From contig CAKOGP040001782.1 of NCBI GenBank assembly GCA_933822405.4, forward strand, positions 1 through 18,720: 18,720 bases of DNA, written 5' to 3'. Under the pieces are notes generated by a model. It did no database searches. It had not been told where the DNA came from and saw nothing but the letters and a program-made list of their open reading frames with translations. The position numbers and the translations under genes are program-made. Source of the stretch: Cylindrotheca closterium (Eukaryota; Bacillariophyta; Bacillariophyceae; Bacillariales; Bacillariaceae). Numbering within the stretch: position 1 is the first letter of the stretch; each line of letters opens with the position of its first letter. Of the stretch, positions 7,503-16,179 are shown in pieces.

Positions 7503-10127
7503 ATGTCCTACGATTATGATGCACTCGTTCTGAAGATATCAGAGAGCCGGCGATCAGCAGTCAGTGCACAGGGTGACGCAAAAATTCCTTTTCTTCAGCA
7601 AGCAGTAGATACTTTTGAAGAATTGAGCACAGTTTGTCCAATGACACCGATGCTTTGGATGCAATATAGCGCAGACATGGAAGATCTTTTGGTCTTGTTG
7701 ACATCTGATCCCCGTGGCGCTCGAGACGCGCAGCTTCAATTGTTGGAGCTAGCAGTTTGTGAGTTCCCAGGGAGTGCCTGTCTACATCTTCGGTATTTGA
7801 CTGTTTTGAGCAAACACAATGACAATACAAGATTTTTGAAAGCTTTTGGAAGTGCTATGAAAAATGTGGCAATAGGGTCCCATCGTAATGAAGGTGAAAT
7901 CGTTGCCGCCATATACGCCATCGCTGCTGAGTATCATGCCAAGAATGGAGACTTTGAACTGGCTATACGAAGGTTTTACGAGCGCGCACGAATACCAATG
8001 AGGGATGTTAATGATGGGCTAGAAGCAGAGTTCAAGGAATTCTGCAATCTATACGGGAAGCAAGTAACTGTGCATCAAATGCAGTGGCTAGAAGATGGCC
8101 GTCGATACGAAGCCAAAGCATATCGTTCACTAGTGACATATGAAGATGAGATCGATATGGCGATGCATAAGCAAGGGATCCTTTCGCGTTATCAAGTTCA
8201 ATTTGACGAAATCAATTGGGACGCTCTTTTAAGAAGTGATGAGAAACCATTCTGGATGGGACTCGGAGACGCAAACACGGCCACTTCATTCATTCAATAC
8301 GCCAAAATGTGTTCTAGATTCAGGACACCAGTTGAGCATGCAGAAGAAATGAAAGAGCTTGAATGCAATGTTAAGGGTCTTGCTTTATGCGTGTATGAGC
8401 GAGGCGTGGCGGAATGCCCAACAGTGGAGTCAATATGGCTTGCATACATTTCGCATATGTTCCGGTTGAGCAAAGAAGATGACACCATCATACCACGTCT
8501 AAAGGCAGTTGCTGATAGATCTGTTCGGAACTGTCCGTACAGTTTATCATTATTCCAGTGCAAGCTGCAAGTAATGCAACTTATGGCCGCGAAAAAGATA
8601 GCTGTTATGGATCCAGATGAAGTGACGAAAACTATAAATGATGCTCTGAACGCCAAGTTCCTTACTTCGAAGGAATCATGCCTTGAGCTTCATTTGACTG
8701 GGGTTCGCATATTGAAGCGTCACATTCTTGTTTCTTTAGCCCAAGCTTCGAAAATGGCAAACGAAAATATTGCATTCTACGACGAAGCAGAGCCCATGAG
8801 CCAGCAAAAGCATCATCCTCTAATTGATGATGAAAAAGCAGCAGAGCTTGCAGACCTTGTGGTGGATATTCGAGAAATGTACGACGATATCGAATGCTAT
8901 GTACAAAAGCAGTTTCCCTCATGGCCTGCCGGTCGATCCCACGTGTGTCTTGATCGGTCGTTTGCGGAGATGTATCTGCTGACTCCACTAGCCGAAAGCC
9001 TCAATGAAGCTGCTGATTCAAATCGATTCTCAGATGCCCAATCCAAAGTCATTCGTTGTTTCGACAGGGCTACAAAGTTGCATCAACCGCCCAGTCCTTC
9101 CTCGTTTATTTCATACATTGATGCTTTCTTTGCGCACTTCGTTGTTTCCGGTCCACTTCTAGTACTTTCGAGAATCCGACAGATCCGACAAATATACAAG
9201 AAGGCCATAAAAAATGTTGGGCCACCGAAAGAGGATTGGAAGACTACTATTGACTATCGAGTATCTCTACAATTCCTGTGCCATAGGTACTTGGAATTTG
9301 AAGGAAATCTTGGATCCGTTGAATCATTGGAAGATGCTTCGCTGATAGTACGCAGGAAACTATCCAAAGTGCTGAATGCGCTTCCGGCCGTTACTCCGAA
9401 ATCTGCACGAAGTGCAACTGTAGACACGCCTGAAGCGTCGATAAAGAGTGGAGAAGACGGCCCAGTAAATATCGTAGATCCAGCAAAGAAGCGACCGGGT
9501 GAAGAGGTTTCGAGCGAACCCAATTCAAAGAAGACGAAGCTTGAGGATGGCAGCAAGCAGCCCTTGCAGAGTATAGACAATGAAAAAACACCACAAAAAA
9601 GTGATCTGCGTGTCCCAAAACAAACACTGGAAAAGGTGAAGGTTGGAAATTGGCTTTATCCTGCTCACCCATTCACTATTCGCATTTCAAACCTTACCGA
9701 ATCGACACAAGATATGGATTTGGTTGACACACTTCGAAAATCATGCGGAGCTATTGTCCATGCTAAAATCTTGCGTGAGAAGCACCGCCGTGGATCAGGG
9801 AAATCAAAAGGTTGCGGTTTGGTTCAGTTCGAGGAAAAGAGTTCTGTCCAGAAAGCTCTAGAAGCCTCAGAGGTGCTTCAGATTCATGAAAATCGGGTAA
9901 TCATTGAGCGATCGCACGTAGCTGCTGTTTCGCTAGTCCCGCCTGGAATGCACCGAGTCAATCCAAAAGGAAAAGGGAAGACCACAAAGCAAAACGAGAA
10001 AAGAAGCGAACAGCGGCTAGAAAATCAACACGCTCCAACAAGTAACGGAGATGCGTCGAAGGGCGAAAAATCTGAGAATAGTGTATTGACATTTCGTCCT
10101 CGTGCTGTTGCGAAACCATTAAAGTAG
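7503..10127 (+). CDS. SART3: SART3/Prp24-like U4/U6 snRNP recycling factor (HAT repeats and RRM)
   Basis: Uninterrupted 874-aa frame. The first 620 or so residues are helical half-a-TPR (HAT) repeats with the W..Y and aromatic/Glu pattern, for example 'PMLWMQYSADMED' (about 49-61), 'CVYERGVAECPTVESIW' (about 296-312) and a long block with 'IYKKAIKNVG' and 'RYLEFEGNLGS' (about 564-605). A linker carries a bipartite basic signal ending 'KKTKLE' (about 660-681). An RRM follows at about 724-803, with RNP2 'IRISNL' and RNP1-like 'SKGCGLVQF'. Family members re-anneal U4 and U6 snRNAs in the nucleus. Animal SART3 has two RRMs and a short C-terminal Lsm-binding motif. Here only one RRM is visible, and the basic tail ends 'LTFRPRAVAKPLK', not that motif. 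A related HAT/RRM splicing factor is possible. It is convergent with the golgin gene, with a 92-bp gap. Confidence 0.75.
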   Translation: MSYDYDALVLKISESRRSAVSAQGDAKIPFLQQAVDTFEELSTVCPMTPMLWMQYSADMEDLLVLLTSDPRGARDAQLQLLELAVCEFPGSACLHLRYLTVLSKHNDNTRFLKAFGSAMKNVAIGSHRNEGEIVAAIYAIAAEYHAKNGDFELAIRRFYERARIPMRDVNDGLEAEFKEFCNLYGKQVTVHQMQWLEDGRRYEAKAYRSLVTYEDEIDMAMHKQGILSRYQVQFDEINWDALLRSDEKPFWMGLGDANTATSFIQYAKMCSRFRTPVEHAEEMKELECNVKGLALCVYERGVAECPTVESIWLAYISHMFRLSKEDDTIIPRLKAVADRSVRNCPYSLSLFQCKLQVMQLMAAKKIAVMDPDEVTKTINDALNAKFLTSKESCLELHLTGVRILKRHILVSLAQASKMANENIAFYDEAEPMSQQKHHPLIDDEKAAELADLVVDIREMYDDIECYVQKQFPSWPAGRSHVCLDRSFAEMYLLTPLAESLNEAADSNRFSDAQSKVIRCFDRATKLHQPPSPSSFISYIDAFFAHFVVSGPLLVLSRIRQIRQIYKKAIKNVGPPKEDWKTTIDYRVSLQFLCHRYLEFEGNLGSVESLEDASLIVRRKLSKVLNALPAVTPKSARSATVDTPEASIKSGEDGPVNIVDPAKKRPGEEVSSEPNSKKTKLEDGSKQPLQSIDNEKTPQKSDLRVPKQTLEKVKVGNWLYPAHPFTIRISNLTESTQDMDLVDTLRKSCGAIVHAKILREKHRRGSGKSKGCGLVQFEEKSSVQKALEASEVLQIHENRVIIERSHVAAVSLVPPGMHRVNPKGKGKTTKQNEKRSEQRLENQHAPTSNGDASKGEKSENSVLTFRPRAVAKPLK

Positions 10128-10219
10128 GAACACGAAAGAGCCAAATCTCAATTTAAAAAGAACGAAAAGAAGAGTGCTATTCAGTTAAAAATAGTAGGTA
10201 CACAACAATCAAAATGAAA
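10128..10219. other. Convergent 3' gap between SART3-like and golgin genes
   Basis: Only 92 bp separate the two stop codons. The sequence is A-rich on the plus strand (TTTAAAAAGAACG, then GTTAAAAATAG), which may serve polyadenylation. The two 3' UTRs probably overlap. Confidence 0.5.
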
Positions 10220-12679
10220 TCAACGGTGGTTTCTCCAATGTCTCGGGTTGGCGTCCATAGTTCCGAAGTCACCATGTGGTGTTTCAACAGTGTGGAAAAT
10301 TACAAGACCAAAGGTCCACAAGTGCAATGTTACAAGATATGCCAAGAAACCCAAACGCGCTAGCGGTTCATTTCGCATTAGACCTCCAGTTTCAACCATC
10401 CATTTATCTAGAGCGTCAATTGTGGATACGACTTGTTCCATTATGCTGCCCAATGCCCCATGGTCTAGATGTAGTGATGCACGAATAGTTCGTCCCATTG
10501 AAACCGGACGACGTCGAGCGCCCTTCATTCTGCGTCGTGAAGATGAAGAACCAGCATTTTCGACATCGAAGCTTCGTCTTGCGGGATAATCTGAGGACGA
10601 TTGAGCAGTAAAGAGAGATCTTTCTGCAGCTTCAGCTCTCGATGTTGCCGATTGTAGTCTCCCCTTTAGTGCCAACACCTCAGACTTCGAAGCTTCCGCC
10701 ATTCTTTGCTGTCGCATCAACTGATCAGAAAGTTTTGCAATCTCTTGTCTGGCTTCTTCAATTTCTGCACTCGAGACATCTTTCTTTCTGCGATTTTTCT
10801 CCAAATTAGATTCGGACCCCATAACTTTCAAAGAGTGGAGTGATGATTTAAGGTGCGCTACGTTCGTCTCAAGGTCTGCAACTTTCCGATCCTGCTGCAG
10901 CTGTTTTGCTTGCGCCAATGATATTTCTTCTGATCGCTCTTTTGAGATTTCATTGAGTTCCTTTTCCAAAGCTGCCCTTCGTTGAGTCTCCATGTTTAGC
11001 TGAACTCGTAGTGTATCCGATTCCTCAAGAGCAGCATCGTATTTCTCCTTGAAATTCGTACCATCACTAGGAAGAGCCTCAGGTGATGGTATGGTGGAGC
11101 CGTGGTACACTCGTTTTGTTTCTGTAAGTGCTGAGCCAAGATCAAGTATTGTTTTCTCCAGTTCAGCTTCTCTGGTTTGCCGTAGATTCAACTGTCGCGC
11201 ATGCTGTGATAAAGCTACATCAAGTTTATCTTCAGCCTCTCCTTGCCTTGTTTCAGCTTCTTTGATACAGAGCGTCGCAGCCTCCAATTTAGACTGTAAT
11301 CCTTTAACTTTCTCTTCTAGCTTGGAGACATCAAGTTCAAGGTTGGATTGCTTCATTTCCGCCAAGCTCAGATTCTCGAGAGCTTCTCGCTCTCTCTTCA
11401 CAGAATCGTCTAACTCTTTAGTCCAACTGCCACTCTCTTGGGCTCGTCTTGCTTCCTCAGAGTCCAATTTGTTCGTGACGTCGTTTAGCTGCTTCTCATA
11501 GCTTGCTTTCAAGATTTCAATTTCCGTGGTGTGAAGGGCTTTGAGTTGTTCAACTTCTTCATCTTGGTCGTCCAGCAACTCTTCCCGCTCTTCTTGGGCC
11601 AGTCGTCGATCCTTTTCCATTCGTTCTCCTGCACGCCTTAGTTCTTCGCCTTGCGCATGAATCTCAGAGTTCGCAGCCTCCAGTTGAGAAGCAAGTGCCG
11701 AGACTTGCTTCTCCAGCTTTCTATTTTCAGTCTGGGATGTTTTTAGCTCTTCGGATGTCTGGGTGAGTCTATCTTGTATGCTTTGCACTTTTGCCGTAAG
11801 TTTGCGCATTTCCACATTTGAAATCGTTTTCGATTTGTGTTTCTGCTTTCCATCCAAAGTTGATGTTTGCACAAATGAAACAGGCTGTGTTTTCGGAAGA
11901 CTGATTGACGATTGACGGGTAGGGGGCTTGGGGGGCGCATGGGAGTCGGTAGAATTTCTGTGTTTCGAGGAAGCACCGTCGCTATCGTTTTCCGCCTCTA
12001 GCTGGGCTGCAGCAACCTGCCTTTTGATTCCATCCGTATCGGCTGATCGTCTCGGTGGTCGGGGCGACACATCCATATCACGAGGTTGGCCTTTTGAAGC
12101 TATTTTCGAAACCGTGGCTGACACAGAGTCTGAAGGTGGTACAACCTGCTTTCTATACGAGTCCGTGCGACCCGGCTGATTAGAATTCCTGTCGTAATTG
12201 TATTGTTCTTCGTAGAGTTCAGCAGCATCAGTTTTCTCTGATCTCTCTGTACAACTCAATTCGCTGACAGAATCAGTATGAATCGAGGCTTGACAATCCG
12301 ATGTTCCAATGGCTGCACGGCCACCGACAACTAATTTCTCCTGTAAAATTGAATCTGAGAGCTCCTCTTCTTCGATATCGTCATGTTTCGAGGAGGGCTC
12401 TCCTTTCACATGACTACAGTTACCGTCAAAGGTGTTGTCGTTGCACTCATTGTCAGTGAAATCTATGTCTTCATCGTCATCCTCGAAATCCTCTTCATCC
12501 TCCAAAAAGTCATCATCATCGTGGCTTTGACCATCAAAAGAATCGTCTCTTTGCAAAGTCTTGGCAACCTGCTGACCTTTTTCAATCAGCTGCCCAATGG
12601 TGCCGTCAATGTCCACATTTTCAGCCTGACCATCAAGGTTCTCAAGCAGGTTGTTGACCGATTTCAACCACCTTGACAT
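10220..12679 (-). CDS. GOLGA5: Golgin-84-like Golgi tethering protein (C-terminal membrane anchor)
   Basis: Uninterrupted 819-aa frame. It begins 'MSRWLKSVNNLLENLDGQAE', the N-terminal pattern of golgin-84/GOLGA5 and its plant counterpart. A strongly acidic stretch follows (54-77), then a Ser/Pro-rich disordered region, then a long heptad-type coiled coil (about 286-690, rich in E, K, Q, L and A). A basic patch (GARRRPVSMGR) leads to a single hydrophobic segment at about 776-798 containing 'TLHLWTFGLVIF', which matches the conserved LHLW of the golgin-84 tail anchor. Only about 21 residues remain after it. Family members sit on Golgi membranes and tether intra-Golgi vesicles through the COG complex and Rab proteins. 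It is transcribed divergently from TFIP11 across a 452-bp region. N- and C-terminal hallmarks and length (human about 730 aa) agree, so the assignment is firm. Confidence 0.88.
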   Translation of the reverse strand: MSRWLKSVNNLLENLDGQAENVDIDGTIGQLIEKGQQVAKTLQRDDSFDGQSHDDDDFLEDEEDFEDDDEDIDFTDNECNDNTFDGNCSHVKGEPSSKHDDIEEEELSDSILQEKLVVGGRAAIGTSDCQASIHTDSVSELSCTERSEKTDAAELYEEQYNYDRNSNQPGRTDSYRKQVVPPSDSVSATVSKIASKGQPRDMDVSPRPPRRSADTDGIKRQVAAAQLEAENDSDGASSKHRNSTDSHAPPKPPTRQSSISLPKTQPVSFVQTSTLDGKQKHKSKTISNVEMRKLTAKVQSIQDRLTQTSEELKTSQTENRKLEKQVSALASQLEAANSEIHAQGEELRRAGERMEKDRRLAQEEREELLDDQDEEVEQLKALHTTEIEILKASYEKQLNDVTNKLDSEEARRAQESGSWTKELDDSVKREREALENLSLAEMKQSNLELDVSKLEEKVKGLQSKLEAATLCIKEAETRQGEAEDKLDVALSQHARQLNLRQTREAELEKTILDLGSALTETKRVYHGSTIPSPEALPSDGTNFKEKYDAALEESDTLRVQLNMETQRRAALEKELNEISKERSEEISLAQAKQLQQDRKVADLETNVAHLKSSLHSLKVMGSESNLEKNRRKKDVSSAEIEEARQEIAKLSDQLMRQQRMAEASKSEVLALKGRLQSATSRAEAAERSLFTAQSSSDYPARRSFDVENAGSSSSRRRMKGARRRPVSMGRTIRASLHLDHGALGSIMEQVVSTIDALDKWMVETGGLMRNEPLARLGFLAYLVTLHLWTFGLVIFHTVETPHGDFGTMDANPRHWRNHR

Positions 12680-13131
12680 CTTTCATCACCTATTCAAATA
12701 TGGATGGATCGAAAAAATATCTAAGACTGATCGAATAAAGCTTTTTGGAAGAGCGATATGGTTTACAACTGATATGGTGTTGATCCTTGATCCTTGGTTG
12801 TAGGGCTTGCGTTTGGTAGATATTTTGGTAGGTATTTTGGGGGAAATTAGCGTTTCGGTTTTAAAAGTCTTTCATACTGTATGCTGAATCGTGCGTATAG
12901 TACATACTGGTACCGGTACACATACCACATAATAACAGTCTCGTACCAATAAAAGGGCCACACCGTCTTTGGAGACGTTTTCAATTTCGAGATACCGTAG
13001 TACCTGGTACTACAATACTGCTGTACAGGTACAATCACCCTCTGACACTGAAAGCTCCCCCAATTCGCCCACCAAACAGCAACCAATCCCCAACTGTTGA
13101 TGGTGTAATACATGAAATATAATCTCAGGGA
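12680..13131. promoter_or_regulatory. Shared divergent promoter region, golgin-84 and TFIP11
   Basis: The 452 bp between two divergent start codons must hold both promoters. The half nearer TFIP11 is dense in GTAC-centred palindromes: CTGGTACCGGTACA at 12907-12920, CTCGTACCA near 12942-12950, a perfect 17-bp inverted repeat GTAGTACCTGGTACTAC at 12997-13013 (8-bp arms, 1-bp centre), and CTGTACAGGTACA at 13021-13033. These are candidate binding sites for a dimeric factor. No TATA box is clear. An in-frame TAA at 13120-13122 supports the TFIP11 start at 13132. Confidence 0.6.
12997..13013. promoter_or_regulatory. 17-bp perfect palindrome in divergent promoter
   Basis: GTAGTACC-T-GGTACTAC is a perfect inverted repeat about 120 bp upstream of the TFIP11 ATG. 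It is flanked by further GGTAC/GTACC half-sites. An operator-like role is inference. Confidence 0.5.
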
Positions 13132-16100
13132 ATGTCTAATTTTGATCTTGACGATAGTGATAATAGCATCATCCATGAAGACAGTGACGACGATGAAATA
13201 GAACGTGATGATGATGTTGACATTGGATTTCGACGACATCAATTTGAAACCTTTGGAAACGGACGGCCGAAACGGAGGCACAAAGAGGAAAGCCTCTATG
13301 GAGTTTTCTATCAAGAGCATCGACAGGCCAAAAGATCAAAGACAAAGTCGGCACCAATGTTTGTGGCTGCCAGCAAGAGCAAAACTCTCGCTGTGAATGG
13401 AGAGAAAACCAAATCTAGCAACAATTTTGTGGCTAAAACTAGTACGACGATCGAACCAAACGAAGAACCACGTACAGCCGATTGCACCGAGGAACATGTT
13501 ACAGTCGACGAAGAATCACCGGATGAGATCAAGATTCGAGAAGAGCAAAAGGCTGCTGATGATTACTTCTTGTCATTGCTCAATAAGGGACGGACAAAGC
13601 AGCGTGCCAAATCGAATCGTCATGAACCGGGCTTGGTATCAAACCCTGCGGTTGGTGAAGAAACAGCAGGATTGAGTGCAGGCTTGGGATGGGGGGTGAC
13701 TTCGTCTTTTGGCAAGAAGGACGAAGGTAGGACGTCAATAAAACGTAAGCCACAATCTAGCCTTGGGAAATGGGAAAAACACACGAAGGGAATTGGTGGC
13801 AAACTCTTAACGAAAATGGGTTGGTCAGGGGAAGGAGGACTTGGGTCGAATCGCCGGAAACTGAAAAAGACGCAGGACGAGAGTGGTGATGGCAAGGCTG
13901 AAACGGCGGAGTTGGAGCAGACGAGAAAGGGGATCTCGAGGCCAGTCGACGTGGTTGTGCGTCCAACAAGTTTAGGTCTCGGCTTTGGAAACTTCAAGGA
14001 GGCGTCACAGCTAAAGACAAATCGACAAATAGAAGCTGAAGTTCGGGGGCTAAAGGTTTCGTCACAAAATGACAAAAAGCAGCAGGTTGATGAGACCATC
14101 GAGAAGGGCTGGGGTCTTGCAACCAAGAGCTCGGCAATTCCTGGAGCTGATCAAGTAATGGCTCAGAAGCAATGGAAGCGAAACCGGAAGGGGAAGTCTT
14201 CGAAAGTGACGATAGTCCCTTACGAGGAACTCCTCAGAAAAGAAGATAAGGAGGAAGATGGTATGCGGATAATTGATATGACAGGACAGCAAGCTGATAG
14301 GAAAGAAAAATCTTCCCGGGATGGACAAGTGCAACTTGGCGCTGAAATCCTACACAATATTTCCTTTTTGCTGAATACACACGAGAACAAACTGCATTCG
14401 AGTTCACACTTTCTCAGATCAAATAGACGGAAGTGTGATAGTTTTCAATCGGATGTTGAGGAAATGAGGAAACGACAAGGAGATGGTCGTAGACGGATTG
14501 AAAGTTTGAAGCATATGCAAAATGTTGTAAGTCAAGTTGAGGCCCTGACGCAGCAAGTTTCAGTCAACACCGATGCTTCACTGTTGATCGATGATACTAC
14601 CAAATCGTTAGATGAGCTAGCACGAGAATTAACGGCAGAGGAGAAACACTCCTTGCAGTTTTGGGAAACTATAGCACCAGCCATTCTCAGTCCAGTCATC
14701 CAACTACAACTAGATCGATGGAATCCATTACAGCCCATCGGCGAAAGCAAGGATATCGTCGATTTGATTTTTGGTTTAGTTCAATCAGACGAAACAAATG
14801 GCAACCATGAGAGAGTAAAGCTTCGTGATTCTACAGTCCACAATCAGCTCTTGCCAAAAATCAAGAGAATATTCGACTCTACCAAATGGATCGCAAATCA
14901 GCATGCAGATTTGGCGTTGGATCTATATGAATATATTCTCAAGAAAGCCATAGAAAGCTGTCCTCGCGAAGGAATAGAAGCACTAGATCCGGATGCAAAC
15001 AGCGTGCTGCCTGTAAGTGATGTTGGGAAGTCGGATAATCGCCTAGCAGCCAGTGTCAAACGAATCTTGATATTCGAATCGATATATTTGAACATCCAAC
15101 GTTCCATGAGCCTTTGGAAACCCAGGCTCAGACGCACCAGTGATGGTTTGCAAATACTAGATCGATTAGATCTCTGGGTACTACCCTGGCTTCCGCATTT
15201 GGATCACCCAACCATGTTGCACTGTTTGATCGTAGATTGTCGACGCAAAATTAAGCACGCAATGGAATACCTACAACGAAAATGCAAGTCTGATGAGGAG
15301 TTTCTTCGCGCAAGCATAGACATCTTGAAGCCTTGGAGAAACATATTTGAGGTTGCAGATTTACAGGGTATGGTGTCTGACATTGTTACACCTCGGTTAG
15401 CGCGGCACTTGGCAAAACAAAGACTAGATGTCGATGTTTTGGAAGACTGCACAACAATCTTTGGTATTGCTTTGGAGATGCACCGAGTAGGGCTGCTTGC
15501 TGATATTGACTTTCTGAGTGTTATGGAAGGTGAAGTATTGATCCGATGGGCGGCTTCGATTAAAAAATCCGTCCTTCTGCGTAGCAGCTCGGAATGTGCA
15601 CAAAGCTATTTGGCGTGGAAACGGTTGATCCTGACCAACTTCGATCGAAAGAAGCCTTGTCGCCTTTCAACGAAAACTTTGGCGCTGCTTCAAGAGGACG
15701 CGTTCATATGTCAGATTTTCTGGTCTGTCTTACGGGTTCTTCAACTCTCCCACAGGTCGGATCAGAAGAAACTCAGCTTGATATCCTTTCCAACGACGAA
15801 TTTCCAAGTCGTCGCAGCGAGAAGAGCACGAGTCCAAGAGGGATCTTACGATGAAGAAAAACCTCGAAATCAATCTATATTTACGACCGAGAAAGAGACT
15901 CGCGCCAGGCTACAACGACTCAATGTCACCACCCCAACATTTCGCGAAGTTGTCGAAGAGTTTGCAAAGAATGAAGGCATCACATTTCAACCTCGAAGTG
16001 GTTTCAATGCTATGAAAGATGGAAGGCAAATATTTCAGTTTGGAAACGCTTCAATATACATCGAAGGTGACGTTGTTTTTACACTTAAGGGCAAAGAGTG

Positions 16101-16137
16101 GATACCTGTAGCACTGGATCAACTTGACGCATCGTAA
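13132..16137 (+). CDS. TFIP11: TFIP11/STIP/Ntr1 G-patch spliceosome disassembly factor
   Basis: Uninterrupted 1001-aa frame. The N-terminus is acidic ('DDDEIERDDDVDIGFRR'), as in the TFIP11 N-terminal domain. A G-patch lies near residues 212-260 ('KHTKGIGGKLLTKMGW', then GEGGLG). The C-terminal half carries the GCF-like helical domain: 'LWVLPWLPHLDHP' and 'SIDILKPWRNIFEVADL' near 680-745. A final globular module near 940-1001 contains 'TFREVVEEFAKNEGITF' and 'IPVALDQL'. TFIP11/Ntr1 activates the DEAH helicase DHX15/Prp43 through its G-patch to take apart the intron-lariat spliceosome in the nucleus. At 1001 aa it is longer than human TFIP11 (about 840 aa), mainly through charged linkers around the G-patch. 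Its stop is 42 bp from the convergent eIF4E stop. Confidence 0.92.
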   Translation: MSNFDLDDSDNSIIHEDSDDDEIERDDDVDIGFRRHQFETFGNGRPKRRHKEESLYGVFYQEHRQAKRSKTKSAPMFVAASKSKTLAVNGEKTKSSNNFVAKTSTTIEPNEEPRTADCTEEHVTVDEESPDEIKIREEQKAADDYFLSLLNKGRTKQRAKSNRHEPGLVSNPAVGEETAGLSAGLGWGVTSSFGKKDEGRTSIKRKPQSSLGKWEKHTKGIGGKLLTKMGWSGEGGLGSNRRKLKKTQDESGDGKAETAELEQTRKGISRPVDVVVRPTSLGLGFGNFKEASQLKTNRQIEAEVRGLKVSSQNDKKQQVDETIEKGWGLATKSSAIPGADQVMAQKQWKRNRKGKSSKVTIVPYEELLRKEDKEEDGMRIIDMTGQQADRKEKSSRDGQVQLGAEILHNISFLLNTHENKLHSSSHFLRSNRRKCDSFQSDVEEMRKRQGDGRRRIESLKHMQNVVSQVEALTQQVSVNTDASLLIDDTTKSLDELARELTAEEKHSLQFWETIAPAILSPVIQLQLDRWNPLQPIGESKDIVDLIFGLVQSDETNGNHERVKLRDSTVHNQLLPKIKRIFDSTKWIANQHADLALDLYEYILKKAIESCPREGIEALDPDANSVLPVSDVGKSDNRLAASVKRILIFESIYLNIQRSMSLWKPRLRRTSDGLQILDRLDLWVLPWLPHLDHPTMLHCLIVDCRRKIKHAMEYLQRKCKSDEEFLRASIDILKPWRNIFEVADLQGMVSDIVTPRLARHLAKQRLDVDVLEDCTTIFGIALEMHRVGLLADIDFLSVMEGEVLIRWAASIKKSVLLRSSSECAQSYLAWKRLILTNFDRKKPCRLSTKTLALLQEDAFICQIFWSVLRVLQLSHRSDQKKLSLISFPTTNFQVVAARRARVQEGSYDEEKPRNQSIFTTEKETRARLQRLNVTTPTFREVVEEFAKNEGITFQPRSGFNAMKDGRQIFQFGNASIYIEGDVVFTLKGKEWIPVALDQLDAS

Positions 16138-16179
16138 TGCTAGACTACACACAAGGGTGGCATTAAAAAAAGAAACTGA
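16138..16179. other. 42-bp convergent gap, TFIP11 and eIF4E
   Basis: The gap contains CATTAAAAAAAGAAAC. It is too short for two separate 3' UTRs, so the mature transcripts almost certainly overlap in antisense. Confidence 0.6.

Noticed and set aside
11049..11501. 150-codon plus-strand frame inside golgin-84
   Set aside because: Ser/Leu-rich antisense shadow of the Glu/Lys-rich coiled coil.
12847..13320. 157-codon minus-strand frame across the divergent promoter and TFIP11 start
   Set aside because: It overlaps the clearly coding TFIP11 N-terminus and promoter palindromes and has no recognisable domain.
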